A stretch of 64,000 nt of DNA from Salticus scenicus (Eukaryota > Arthropoda > Arachnida > Araneae > Salticidae). Positions 34,247 through 45,479 of the stretch are shown here, in pieces. Position 1 is the first letter of the stretch, and every line of letters starts with the position of its first letter. The position numbers were made by a program, and so were the translations under genes. The DNA is taken from contig OZ005659.1 in NCBI GenBank assembly GCA_963930645.1, forward strand, positions 159,372,534-159,436,533, given 5' to 3'. The notes below the pieces were generated by a model. That model saw nothing but the letters and a program-made list of their open reading frames with translations. It was not told the DNA's origin and made no database searches.

Positions 34247-36924
34247 ATGACTAATTTTATTAGCTGGAACTGTCGAGCTTTTAATAAAAAACGAGATGAA
34301 ATCAAAGAATTAATTTTTAATCATCGACCAATTTGCATTTCTCTACAAGAAACTCATTTAAAACCTAACAATACTGTCAACATCCGTGGTTACAGTTGCT
34401 TTCGAAAAGATTTTATACAAAATGACAGAGCTACAGGTGGTGTGGCTATTCTCATTTCTTATAGTGTTCCTTTCACCAATATCACTTTACACACTAACAT
34501 CCAGGCAATTGCGGTACAGATTCACTTTCATATTTTATTCACTATCTGCTCTATCTATTTACCACCTAATATGCCTTTCAACAGCATGAACTCAATAACC
34601 TTATTTCACAACTCCTATCCCCATTTTTAATACTTGGTGACTTTAATGGACATAATCCTCTTTGGGGGAGCCCTGATCTGAATCCTCGGGGACAACTTAT
34701 TGAAAATTTTGTAACTGACAATAACTTATGCTTGCTGAATAATGGAGACAATACTTACTTTCATGAACCTTCTAGAACATTCCATGCCATTGACCTTGTC
34801 ATCTGTTCACCAATCATCTATCCTTATATAAATTTTTTTGTTAGTGGCGATTTACATAATAGTGATCATTTTCCTCTTTTTTTATCATTTCATAATTTTA
34901 ATCACAGACATCAAAGAAATCCTCGCTTTATTTATGACAAGGCTAACTGGACCAAATTTACATTAAACTCAAATATTACTCCAAGCATGGTTAATGGGGA
35001 TATAAATAGGGCAGTCTCAGATGTCAGCGATTGTATTATAAATGCTGCTAATATTTCTATCCCAAAATCTTCTGGCTGTCTCAAAGAATATCCAAAGCCT
35101 TGGTGGAACGACGAATGTAACATTGCTAAAATAAAACAACAAAAAGCGTGGGGAATTTTCAGAAGATATCCATCTACTAGTAATTACATTCTTTTTAAAC
35201 AGGCTAAGGCCTATGCACGAAAAATTCGAAGAAAAGTACAAAAAGACTCATGGATTAAATATGTCTATACATCTAACACTAGCAGCAAAAAGCTCTGGCA
35301 TCGTGTCAAAAGAACAATGGGAATTTACCCTGATCAGCATATCTCTTTCCTAAATGACAATGGTCAAACCATTACTTCCACTAAACACCTAGCCAATACC
35401 ATCGGTAAAACTCTATCCAATACTTCCAGCTCTATTTCCTATAAAGAACCTTTTTTATCCTATAAACAAAGGTGTGAACGTTCTGTAATTAATTTCACTT
35501 CCCATTCTTCACAAGATTACAATAGTCCCTTTACAGAAAATGAATTAAAAAATAGTTTGAAACGCTGTCATAACTCTTCTCCTGGACCTGATGGTATTAC
35601 TTACCTTATGATTAAATATTTATCCAAAAACTCACTTAAAAACTTGCTTCAACTTTATAATAGAATCTGGTTTGAACATATTTTCCCTATTGCTTGGCAG
35701 GATGCAATCATCATCCCCTTCCCGAAACCCGGTAAAGATTCCAGTGATCCTAAAAATTACAGGCCTATTGCTCTCACAAGTTGTCTGTGTAAACTTCTCG
35801 AAAAACTGGTGAACACCCGCCTAGTTTATATTCTAGAAAATAATAGTCTCATTTCTCCCTGGCAAAGTGGGTTTCGGTGTGGTCGTTCTACTATTGATAA
35901 TATCCTTTTGCTAGAGACGAATATTCGAAAAGCTTTTATTAGACGTAACCATTTGGTGGCAATTTTTTTCGACATTGAAAAAGCTTATGATAAGACCTGG
36001 CGCTATGGCATTCTCAGAGACCTTTTTAATTTGGATTTGCGCGGCAATCTCCCCATTTTTATTCAGAATATTTTAAAAATTAGACGCTTTCAAGTACGCA
36101 TTGGATCAACTTACTCAGATTTTTATTTCCAAGTGGAAGGAGCTCCCGAAGGTGGCGTTTTGAGTGTCACACTTTTTTCTATTAAAATCAATGGTATACT
36201 GGGGCAGCTGCTACCTAATGTTCATGGCAGTCTTTATGTTGACGACCTGCATATTTCTTGCCAGGGAAGTGATATGCGTTTTATTGAACGACAACTACAA
36301 CTTGCCATCAGGCATATTACCAAATGGACTGTTGAAAATGGTTTTACCTTTTCTGCTGACAAAACACAGTGTGTGCATTTCTGCCGTAAACGTGGTCCTC
36401 ATCTGGATCCAGATATTTTAATTAATAACTGCCCAATCAAGATTGTAGACATTTCCCGTTTTTTGGGTGTCATTTTCGACAAGAAACTTAATTTCATTCC
36501 ACATATCCTTAGTTTAAAGAAGAATTGTAATAAAAAATTAAACATTCTCAAAGTCCTCTCAAACACTTCTTGGGGTGCAGATCGTATTTCCCTTCTTAAA
36601 ATTTACCGTGCAGTTATCCGCTCTAAAATGGACTATGCTTGTCAGATCTATGGTTCAACCTGCATTTCTTACCTCAAGAAGCTTGACACTGTGCACCACT
36701 CTGCCTTAAGAATTTGCTCTGGTGCCTTTCGAACTTCTCCCATTCTAAGTTTATATGCTGACTGTGTTGATCCCTCTCTCACTGTAATCAGACAACGACT
36801 CTCTTTGGAGTTGTATTTTCGTATTCTGTCTCATCCTCGTCATCCACTTCATCCTCATTTCGACATTAAAGATTTTAATTTATTTTACAATCGTCCCAGG
36901 TCAATTCCACACTTCAGCTTGTGA
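34247..36924 (+). pseudogene. Jockey-type LINE ORF2: AP endonuclease and reverse transcriptase
   Basis: ORF2 nicks the target and copies LINE RNA. The start is ATG 34247 (MTNFISWNCRAFNKKRDEI), just after a poly(A). Endonuclease signatures are SWNCR, ISLQETHL, then after a one-base frameshift near 34575-34580, ILGDFNGHNPLWG and NSDHFPLFLSF (about 34850-34880). The reverse transcriptase follows: NYRPIALTSCLCKLLEK, WQSGFRCGRSTIDN, FFDIEKAYDKTW (Asp at 35971) and the catalytic YVDD at 36235-36246, then FLGVIFDKKLNF. The usual PQGSVLSP motif reads PEGGVLSV here. The frame closes at 36922-36924 after SIPHFSL. Single-base lesions rather than heavy decay suggest a fairly recent copy. Confidence 0.9.
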
Positions 36925-37704
36925 GTAAAAAATATTCTTGCTGGCACATCTCATTTCTGCAATAAAATTCGCCCCCGGACACTTTTAAATATGGCTCCTA
37001 CAAGGTAATGAACTACAAGGTAATCTCATGTCTTCATCCCTTCAATGGCTTTGACAAATCTAACACAGATGGTATCATTTTTCGGACTCTTTTCACCTCT
37101 CATTCTTTTACTTATAAGAATTACATTAAAGTTTTTACAGACAGTTCCAAGTCAGGTGAAAAGGTTGGATGTGGTGTTGTGTCTGATAACATAGCCCTTA
37201 GTTATAGTCTGCCAAGCTCATTTTCTGTATTCTCTGCAGAATTTTTAGCTCTTGATATCTCATTCTAATCGGAATTTTATCATTTACACTGACTCAAAGA
37301 GTGTTCTTGATTCAGTTTCATCTAGTTCTTGTAATCTCTCTTTCATCTCTGTTTTAAAAAAATATAACGACCTTCTAAAGAAGGGATTTGACATTTAATT
37401 TTGTTGGGTACCAGGGGATGTAAGCATCAAGGGAAATGAGGCTACTGATAAAGCGGCAAAAGAAGCTTTAGTTCCATTTAACTGTGCAATCCCATATGAG
37501 GATATTAAAAATACTCTAAAATATTATCTGAGAGGCAATTGGCAAAGAGAATGGGATTACCAGGTTAATAACAAGTTAAAGGAAATTAAACCACGTATTA
37601 CAGTATGGCCAACACTCGCACCACGGAAACTAGATGTTATTATTACTAGACTAAGAATTGGGCACTCTAGAATAACCCACAGGCACCTTCTCTTAAAGGA
37701 ACAG

Positions 37705-37922
37705 TGGGTCTATTCTGGCCTGTTCGCTTCGTTATATTCCTTCGGAATTCAACGATCTTCGGAATATAACGATAATTTGGTATTCTGGGCTGTTGCGATC
37801 GAAATTTTAGCGATATTTATCTTCGTTATTTTTCGAGAGCTCTAAGGCTGTCGTTGAGTGGCTCTTGTATTCGTTACAATATGGCGCGCCCTTTTGGTAT
37901 TATAAAAGTGTTTAATCATTCT

Positions 37923-37960
<38 letters not shown>

Positions 37961-38437
37961 AATAGTTATGATTTATGAAATAAGGAAACTTGGTTAAAGA
38001 AATGTTAGCAAAGCTTAAAATACATAGAATGTAAACAAAAATTAATTAGTTTTTCCCACACATATCCAAATTTAAATAAAGTGGAAACGGAATAAAATAC
38101 AAACTTTATTATTTTAAAATTATGAAAATTTCAACTGTATTTGAGAACCTAGTTATTTATTTATTATTATTATTATTATATTTAAGTAATTGTTTTGAAT
38201 GACTCTAAACGATTGCATAAATAATTTAATTTTTTGATTTAATGTTTATTATTTAAGTTTATGATTTAATTTAATATTTTGGGTATAGTAAATCTTCTAA
38301 ACAATTTTAAAGCTCAATATTTTTTAAAAAGCAATGCATTATTCATCATATACATTTATGTAAAAGATTGAGTAATGTACTTTTCATATAAATTTACAAA
38401 TAATTTTCTAGAAATTAATATACAGATTAAATCAAAC

Positions 38438-38476
<39 letters not shown>

Positions 38477-39913
38477 TTTGGGGGGGGGGGGGTTAAAAAA
38501 TTAAAACATTATTTAAAAACAATTCGCATTTAATTAATAAAAATCAAACAAATTTTATGATATTAATATAAAACACTCATTAAATATTTTTTATTACCTC
38601 AATAGACAATTACTTTATAAGTTTTAACTTCAAATATTTAAATAAAGATGTCTTTATAAATAGAGAAAAATATTTTTATGTTTTATTTACTAAATTAGAA
38701 AAAATGAATAATATAAAAACTTTCTTCTTTTAAAATTATAAAAATTTCAGCTGTAGTTGTAAATCTTTTTTTTTTCTTTTCCTTTCTTTTTTTAATAATT
38801 ATTTTGAATAATTCTAATCAATTGCATACTTCTATTTAATATTTTGGGCTTAGTAAATCTAAACAACTTTAAAGCTTAATATATTTTAGAAAGCAATATA
38901 TTATTCATATATTTATGTAAAAAATTAAGAAACGTACTTTTCATATAAATATACAAATAATTTTCTAGAAATTGGTATATACAGTGTAAATCAAACATTT
39001 ATATACTTTATAATAGTATACTTTCTTTTCTTTTTTTTAAAAAGAAAAGATCTAATATCATTAAAATAAATTCCCGTTTAATTTAATAAAATCGAACAAA
39101 TTTTATCACATTAGTTCAAATCAATATTTAAATATTTATATCATTTCAATAGGCAATGGCTATATAAATTTTAACTTCAATTATTTAAGTAAAAATAAAT
39201 TTATAAATAAGGAAAAATATTTTTATGTTTTACTCACTGAATTAGCGTTACAGTTTAATTAATTTTACTCAAATATATCAAAATATCAAATATTTCAATT
39301 GCACTTAAACAAAAAATATAGTTCAAACAAGGTGCATTGTACGTACTATATTTAAAAATTAATTTTTAGAAAAAATAATTAAAACATGAGTACATACCAT
39401 GTAAATAAAATAAATCTATTAACTTGAATCTTTAGAAAGTGATACTTCCTCTTTATTTTGCCGAGTAAATAATTATATCGTGTGGCCGATTTCATTTTAA
39501 CAGCCAGTCTAATATAAAAATTTACTTAGCTATTTTAAATTTCCTTCACATCGAGACGACACAATTAAATTGAACTGGAAAACTGCTCTGCTACAACACA
39601 TAAAAGAATACGCACTGTGTCTTTACTTTTTATTTTTTTCATTTTCACAACAAACAAACAACCTATATTTAACAAAACATGGCGATCATCGTCTGCTCTC
39701 TCTTACTCACTTGTAATCACAATAAAACAAACCACGTGCTTCGTCCTGATTGGATGAAAGAGTTAACCTCGAACGCAGTTTTCACCCACCTCGTTTGATT
39801 ATAACGTTCGTAGGGCAGAATTGCTCTACCACGGAATATCGTTATGAAAGAGATTTCGATCGAAAAAATAACGATCGCTTTGTCTTTTTAACGTACAGGC
39901 CAGAATAGACCCA
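37705..39913. mobile_element. 2.2 kb CAG-flanked DNA transposon (Harbinger-like, non-autonomous)
   Basis: The ends are TGGGTCTATTCTGGCCTGT and its exact complement. CAG is duplicated at 37702-37704 and 39914-39916. Removing the insert restores the LINE reading frame (KEQ|EPSCPKC), which fixes the boundaries to the base. Near both ends short motifs containing CGTTA/TAACG recur ('ataacgat', 'tcgttat', 'gcgatcg'), resembling transposase-binding sites. No transposase frame is visible. The interior is AT-rich with a poly(T)32 and an internal tandem duplication. The three-base duplication suggests PIF/Harbinger, but this is inference. Confidence 0.85.
38098..39246. repeat. Diverged tandem duplication inside the 2.2 kb transposon
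   Basis: Two units, about 38098-38698 and 38705-39246, share the same ordered blocks: 'ttttaaaattat.aaaatttca', 'aatattttggg.ttagtaaatct', 'gtacttttcatataaat', 'caaataattttctagaaatt', and 'aaaaatatttttatgtttta'. Divergence is moderate and the first unit carries an (AT)n plus G-run the second lacks. Confidence 0.7.
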
Positions 39914-40102
39914 CAGGAGCCTTCATGTCCGAAATGTCATTACAGTTCACTTACCATTCGTCATATTTTAACTGACTGTCCGTGCTTACGCCATCTGTAC
40001 AGGCATTATTTCAACTCATCATCACCAAATCTGACAAGCCTTTTAGGTGTTAATCCTCATTACAATTTGACTAACTTTTTAAAAGAGGCTGGGTTTTACT
40101 AC

Positions 40103-40105
<3 letters not shown>

Positions 40106-40137
<32 letters not shown>

Positions 40138-40464
40138 GTTTATCTATTTTTACTTCTGTTTTTACTATGTATTCACTGCTCATAACTCTTTATATTGTTT
40201 TTATTATATACACTGTTCATGACTCTTTGTATTGTTTTTACTTTATACACTCTTTACTCTGTTTTGTACTATTTTTGTACTTTTGTCATCTTTTATATGT
40301 TTCACCCTGTGTTATTTTACTATTTTTTTCTCATTTGATCATCTGGGTGGGTAAACCCATCCAGAAGCTTCTTTTTTAGCCTTTGTTTTTCATTCATCAC
40401 AGTTTGGCGTAGCATGTCCCATTGTGGACCTTGCGCCAATAAAAGCAACCAACCAACCAGCCAA
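40106..40464 (+). mobile_element. Jockey-type LINE 3' UTR and (CCAA)n tail
   Basis: Poly(T) (to 40134) is followed by a T-rich stretch in which 'ctctttatattgtttttatta' type blocks repeat three or four times. Then come 'catctgggtgggtaaaccc' and the terminal 'agcatgtcccattgtggacc' and 'ttgcgccaataaaagcaacc', ending in (CCAA)n at 40445-40464. AATAAA at about 40437-40442 could be the poly(A) signal. The tail links this element to the 3' fragments at 1912, 25690 and 63484. Confidence 0.8.
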
Positions 40465-41990
40465 TCAATTAAAACTTATTTAACACTTTCCTCTTTGTAA
40501 GCGATTTTTTATAAATTTATTTTTTGTGCAGAGAACACTTTTTAAAACACTGAATAGTGTATCTTATGATTTGCATAAATCATGATATTTTCAATTATCT
40601 GTGAAATAATTTAAAATTTTAAAATTCTTCCAAAAGTAATACAAAGTAAATTAGATCGTTTTTTCATCTCAAATAAAATAAAATAAAATTAATTAATTAA
40701 TTAAAATTAAAATAAATAAAACAATGTAAATAAATAAATAAGGAAAAATTATGTCAAAGAAAGAATTTAGTTTAGTACAGATGACTATTAATTTGAATCT
40801 GTAAAATTTTAAATTTTGAATTTTCATTTTGAATTTATTTTTTATCTCATTTTTTGACTGTAAAACTGGGCCCCGTACTTTTCAAAATGACCTGAAATGA
40901 ATTAAAATGAAGTGTTCCACCTAAATTTCTTAATTTATTTTTGTTCTTTAAGAGTACATTTAGATGAAAATCTGTAATTTTTACATAATTTACTTTTGAA
41001 GATTTTATATATATTTTATTTTCATGTGAGTAATTTGAATACTGAACTAAATTTAACTTATGGTGTCATTTATTTATTTATTTGTAGAAAAGTTTATATC
41101 ACTGAAAGCTTTTTTTAATTAACTGAACTACTTATTTTATTATGTTTGCTACTATTATAAAATGTATTTATGTAAAAAAGTTTTAAGTTTATGGACTTCA
41201 CCTTTCATAAGTATTTGTCAGCCTAGATGTATGTTTAACAAATTATGTATATATATAGCACAATACTAATATGATTTTTCACTGTAGTCTAAATAATTAC
41301 TGGACAGATTTATATGTGGTCTTTTGAAAAGTTATTAGCTTTGTCCGGGAAAGGTATAAAATTATTAAAATCCTTGATCTAACCAATAGAACGACAGTTA
41401 AAATATTTTAATATAATGGTTCGTGACGCCATCTACATTTAAATAATGTAGTTACTTTTGAAATATACCCTTTTCATATTATCCTGGAATCTTGAACATT
41501 ATCATGTAATTCTCCGCTATTACACCACCAAATAATGGGAACTAATCTAAGTGATTCGACATGATAATATTTTATCAAATTTCTTCAATTAAATAAAAGA
41601 TATTAACTAAAACATTTGTAAAAGTTTTATGATTGCTTATTATTTTATATCAAGCTTATGCCAATAAAAAGGTATTTACACACTCATTTATCTGTTTATT
41701 CATTTATTAATTGACTTAAAAAGATTACTTACATGTGAATAAAACTATTGCAATATTACTATAAGTAAAATAAAAATGTGATAGGCTAAAATATCGTGTC
41801 TCATATAAAATCGAATATTAATACGTTTGTTTATAATAGAAAAAGAAAGAAAGAAACTCCTACTGGACAGAGATACTCGCGCAACATAATCCGTGTTGTC
41901 CGGGGAATGTTTAAAGCAATTGTAAAATTCGATCTGACTAGTAGAAAGAAAGAAAGGGTCTTAAATGTTTAAAAATATATATATATTTTT
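40465..41990. other. AT-rich spacer
   Basis: No gene. Short (TAAT)n and (TAAA)n arrays near 40675-40742. No bounded element. Confidence 0.55.
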
Positions 41991-41999
41991 TTTTTTTCT

Positions 42000-42410
42000 G
42001 AAGCCGCAATTCTGATTTTTACATCACATGTCCCTATCTTATATCGTACAGGACCTATCCGGCGATTTCTCCTCCCACCCCCATTTCACCACAATAATCA
42101 TATCTTTTAAACCAGAATTTTGTCTCTTTAACTTCCTGCGTATATCTTTCCCTTTACTGAACCCATAAAAAGTTTTCCTTTAGCCTCAGTTTCTTTCACT
42201 AACCAAGGTTCGTGTGCCATGAGAAGACGCTACTAAGGTAGGGGAAACCCGAACCCCCTATATAAGCCAGGAGTGAAAAATATTGTCGAAAGAAATTGGA
42301 ATCCCAACCGAGGTTCATGTGCACGCTTTTTTCTGCTTGCACACAGAGTTAAAATTTATTCTACTATTGAAATAAATGCAAAAATGAATTGAAGCTTTAT
42401 TCAACTAATA
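42000..42410 (+). other. Promoter-like block, possible solo LTR
   Basis: A more GC-balanced block with 'ccctatataagccagg' (TATA-like, about 42256) and 'gaaataaatgc' (AATAAA, about 42370) downstream. Two related 'aaccaaggttcgtgtgc' / 'aaccgaggttcatgtgc' sequences lie about 100 bases apart. A TATA box followed by a poly(A) signal is what a solo LTR would show, but I could not define TG...CA ends or a target duplication. Confidence 0.3.
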
Positions 42411-42437
42411 AATTAGATTATTATTTAATAATAATAT

Positions 42438-42438
<1 letters not shown>

Positions 42439-42473
<35 letters not shown>
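42439..42473. repeat. Poly(T)35
   Basis: One of the long A/T homopolymers; no associated element body recognised. Confidence 0.9.
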
Positions 42474-42474
<1 letters not shown>

Positions 42475-42721
42475 ACAATTGTAGAACAAAGTATTATATA
42501 AAGCTAGAAATTTAAAAATATATAAAACAAAAAACTTCTTTTCTCCCCTTCGACTCTCCTTCATTTTATCTTATTAGCTTAATTGTAGATTTTTGTAGGA
42601 TTCTGGTTATAACTCAATACTCTTTTGAACATGTCAATGAAATTTAATAATTCTTTTTTATGCTGATTGTTCGCAACTGTTATACCCCACATACACATAA
42701 AGTATTATATATATATATATC

Positions 42722-42875
42722 TTATATATATATAAATGTGAATGTCCGTGAATTTATTTGACTGAGTTTCACGCCATAACTGCTCGACGGATTTCGATGA
42801 AATTTGTAATGGAGATAGCTTATACCCTAACTTAAAAAGTTGGCTACGTTTTATTCCGAAAAAAATTTGTTTTTG
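42722..42875 (+). mobile_element. Helitron-like 5' end fragment
   Basis: Starting in a (TA)n array, the sequence reads 'ataaatgtgaatgtccgtg', 'tcacgccataactgctcgac', 'ggatttcgatgaaatttg', 'ggagatagcttataccc' and 'attccgaaaaa'. This is the same order as the 5' region of the Helitron-like element at 43901 ('tcacgccacaacggct', 'agatagata', 'taccgaaaaa'). No matching 3' end was assigned. Confidence 0.55.
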
Positions 42876-43299
42876 CGATTTTTATGCATAAAATAGCAAT
42901 TTTGTAAGCTAATAATCGGAAAAAATTAGCCATTTATATTTATCCATAATTTAATTGTTGCCAGAAAAAAAAAAAAAAAAAAAAAAAAGAAAAAAACGAA
43001 TTTATTTATTTTTTCAACAGGAAAATAAATACATTTATCTAAACGTGAACGATAAAAAATTATAAAAAAAAAAAAAAAAAATTATGCATCTCACAAAAAT
43101 TGACGTCATTTTTAATTAAAAATTTCTTTTACACATTGATAAAGTGCTAATACGCAAGCGAAGTGATGACGTCACTGGCCGTTCGTGGATGCAAGAAAAA
43201 TATTTCCTATGTTAAACGTCCTTTGGATTTTTTGTAAAAAATTATTAAAAATCTCGGAAAATTATTTCTCGATTTTAATCCGCATATTTAGGTATAGGT

Positions 43300-43897
43300 A
43301 TGTATTAATTATCATGCCCATGCGTTAGATTAAGTTATTTTTGTTGTAAAATTGACAAAATTTGAATTTTTAATTTCAAAACTCTAGGGGAAAAAAAATG
43401 GCAAATTTCCATATTCGATTGAAAACACAAGCATTTCATTTCAAAAGATGATATTTACACAATAAATATCCAACTAATATACTAATTAAAAGGAAAATGA
43501 TAAATATTCTATCATAATTTGAAGTCAAATTTGTTTTCAAATGTCTAAATAAAGTATCTGATATAAGATACTAATATGTTGCAGCGGAATAGATTTGATA
43601 TCGGTCATCCTTAACAGAAAAAAAAATATCGCCAAATTATTTGGCGAACATAATTTAATTCCTTTCAATAATCATGGTTATTTTAACAACTTATATTAAG
43701 AGAGTAATGAATAATATGAAACAATATTTCGTACAATGTATATTACGAAAATATACATCTGGCATGCATATTTTCGTATTACGTTTTTGATCACCAAATA
43801 CAATAAGCGCCAAGAACGACAGAGTTTTGAAATTCAAAATTTAAATTTTGTCAATTTGACAGCAAAATAACTCAATCTAACACATGCACATGATAAC
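43300..43897. repeat. Inverted repeat pair, arms about 80 bp
   Basis: The left arm, about 43300-43383 ('gcgttagattaagttattt', 'aaattgacaaaatttgaat', 'tttcaaaactct'), is complemented at about 43830-43897. The spacer is about 440 bases of AT-rich sequence. The right arm ends just before the Helitron-like start at 43901. Probably a foldback element; no target duplication identified. Confidence 0.6.
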
Positions 43898-43900
43898 TAA

Positions 43901-45479
43901 TCTATACTAATATTATAAATGCGAAAGTTTAGATGGATGTTTTTTTCTCAATCACGCCACAACGGCTAAACGGATCTGGATAAAATTTTGTACAGAGATA
44001 GATAATTGTCTGGAATAAGACATAGGCTACTATTTATACCGAAAAAAACGTAAATTTTTAATTAATATATAATATAGATATTTCTTCTATAATAAAACTT
44101 TAAAATAATTTATTTTAATTTTTAATTGTTGCCAAAGAATATTTCTCGCGAATAATAATAATAATAATAATAATAAAAATATATTAAATTTGCTTAGGCA
44201 CATGTCAACATAACGTTATTATCAAAATTAAATAATAAGAAAATGAAAGCTAATTCAGATCTGTATTAAAGAGCTTTATTAGTTGATAATCCTGGGTATA
44301 TTTTTAATTTTAATACTGAAGTAGATAGGACATTTTACGCCAAGGATTCTATTTTTGGGACAGCAACCTTAAGCCAAGTAGTCCATAAAAATATAAACAA
44401 ATCTGTACGTATAAAAGAGTAAACTCACTGATTCACTGACTCAACACTGCCATGGCGATTCTGTGGGAAAGAGGGTCACTAATTTTAGTGACCAGGTTGG
44501 TTTTCGGAGCCTGACCCCCAACTAAGACGGAACTTTGCAAAATACCCCCCCCCCCTGTCCCCCTTGGGGGGCAGAAGGCTTAACTCGGCTCCAAATTACT
44601 TAACGGTGAAGAAATTGCAGATGGAAAGACCAGACTTGAGTACAAAAAAATTATTTTCTGCGATTTTGGAATTTTGGATTTTTAAGGGGGGAGGGAAGGG
44701 AAAAGGTTTTAGAAGAAGGGTACTCAACACACGAGGAAATCGAACTGAACACACACTACAAAGGGATTTTATGAAATTCCACCCTACCGTCCTTTGGAGA
44801 ATGGGGGGCAAAAACATGTATTCATGCGTAGCGCTGCACTAAATTATCTAAGGTTGGACATTTTTTATGTAAGGGACGATTATATGTATCTAACTCATAG
44901 TATGAAGAGATTTTGCGAAATTCCCTCCTCCTTCCCTCCTTTAAGAAAGGGGGGAGAGCTTAAAAAAAAAGTTTTAAAGCATAGCTCAGCTTTAAATAAT
45001 TTCAGGATCTCAATTTTTTTATGTGTCGGTTAGGTATGTGTATGCAACATGCAATATAAAGTAATTTTGGAAATTTACCCCCCCCCCCTTCCTCTTGCTG
45101 CGGGCGGAACAAAAACCACATTTTGAAGCTTAAATCCGTCCAAATTACCTAAGAATGGCGAATTTTGGTGTGTGGGTGTTAATTAAGTGTGCGAAATATG
45201 CACTTTGATGAGATTTTGTAAAACTTTCAACTGTAACCGCCAGGGCGGGGGAGTAAAAAGCAGGTAAGGGACTGCCGAATTCATTGGGGCTCCAGACTCG
45301 ACTGTGACGATCGGGAATACCGCGACAGAAAGTAGCAGGAACTTAAAATTAGATTTTGACGGATTTTAATGATTTTTTTTTTTTTTTTCTTTTTTAAGAT
45401 ATTTTATTATTATTAATGATATGCTGTTTTGGGGATTCATTTCAATATAATGACCAGCGAAGCGGGCAGAGCCTGCTAG
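43901..45479 (+). mobile_element. Non-autonomous Helitron-like element
   Basis: The 5' end is TCTATACTAATATTATAAATG, following A. The 3' end is a hairpin AGCGGGC-AGA-GCCTGCT (45461-45477, one G-T pair) ending in CTAG (45476-45479), followed by T. TC start, 3' hairpin, CTAG end and insertion between A and T are the defining Helitron signs. The 1.58 kb carry no Rep or helicase motif, so it is non-autonomous. The interior includes four or five diverged repeats of about 150 bp. Confidence 0.8.
44537..45260. repeat. About 150 bp diverged tandem repeats inside the Helitron
   Basis: Units begin with a 'gcgaaattcc' type sequence followed by a C-rich then G-rich stretch and 'ccaaattacctaagg'. Starts lie near 44537, 44771, 44916, 45069 and 45219. 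The C-run/G-run pairs in each unit could form local hairpins. Confidence 0.55.

Larger units (their letters stand above)
36925..40105 (+). pseudogene. Jockey-type LINE ORF2, RNase H and C-terminal part, broken
   Basis: RNase H remnants run from about 37008: VFTDSSKSGEKVGCGVV, FSAEFLAL, a frameshift near 37262, YTDSKSVLDSV, an in-frame TAA at 37396-37398, then FCWVPGDVSIKGNEATDKAAKEA (most relatives have His where Asp stands after WVPG). It continues to HRHLLLKEQ at 37704, is split by the 2.2 kb transposon, and resumes at 39917 with EPSCPKCHYSSLTIRHILTDC, a C-terminal Cys/His motif typical of jockey/I-type LINEs. It ends near 40105 at a poly(T). All catalytic pieces are recognisable but separated by lesions. 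Confidence 0.85.
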
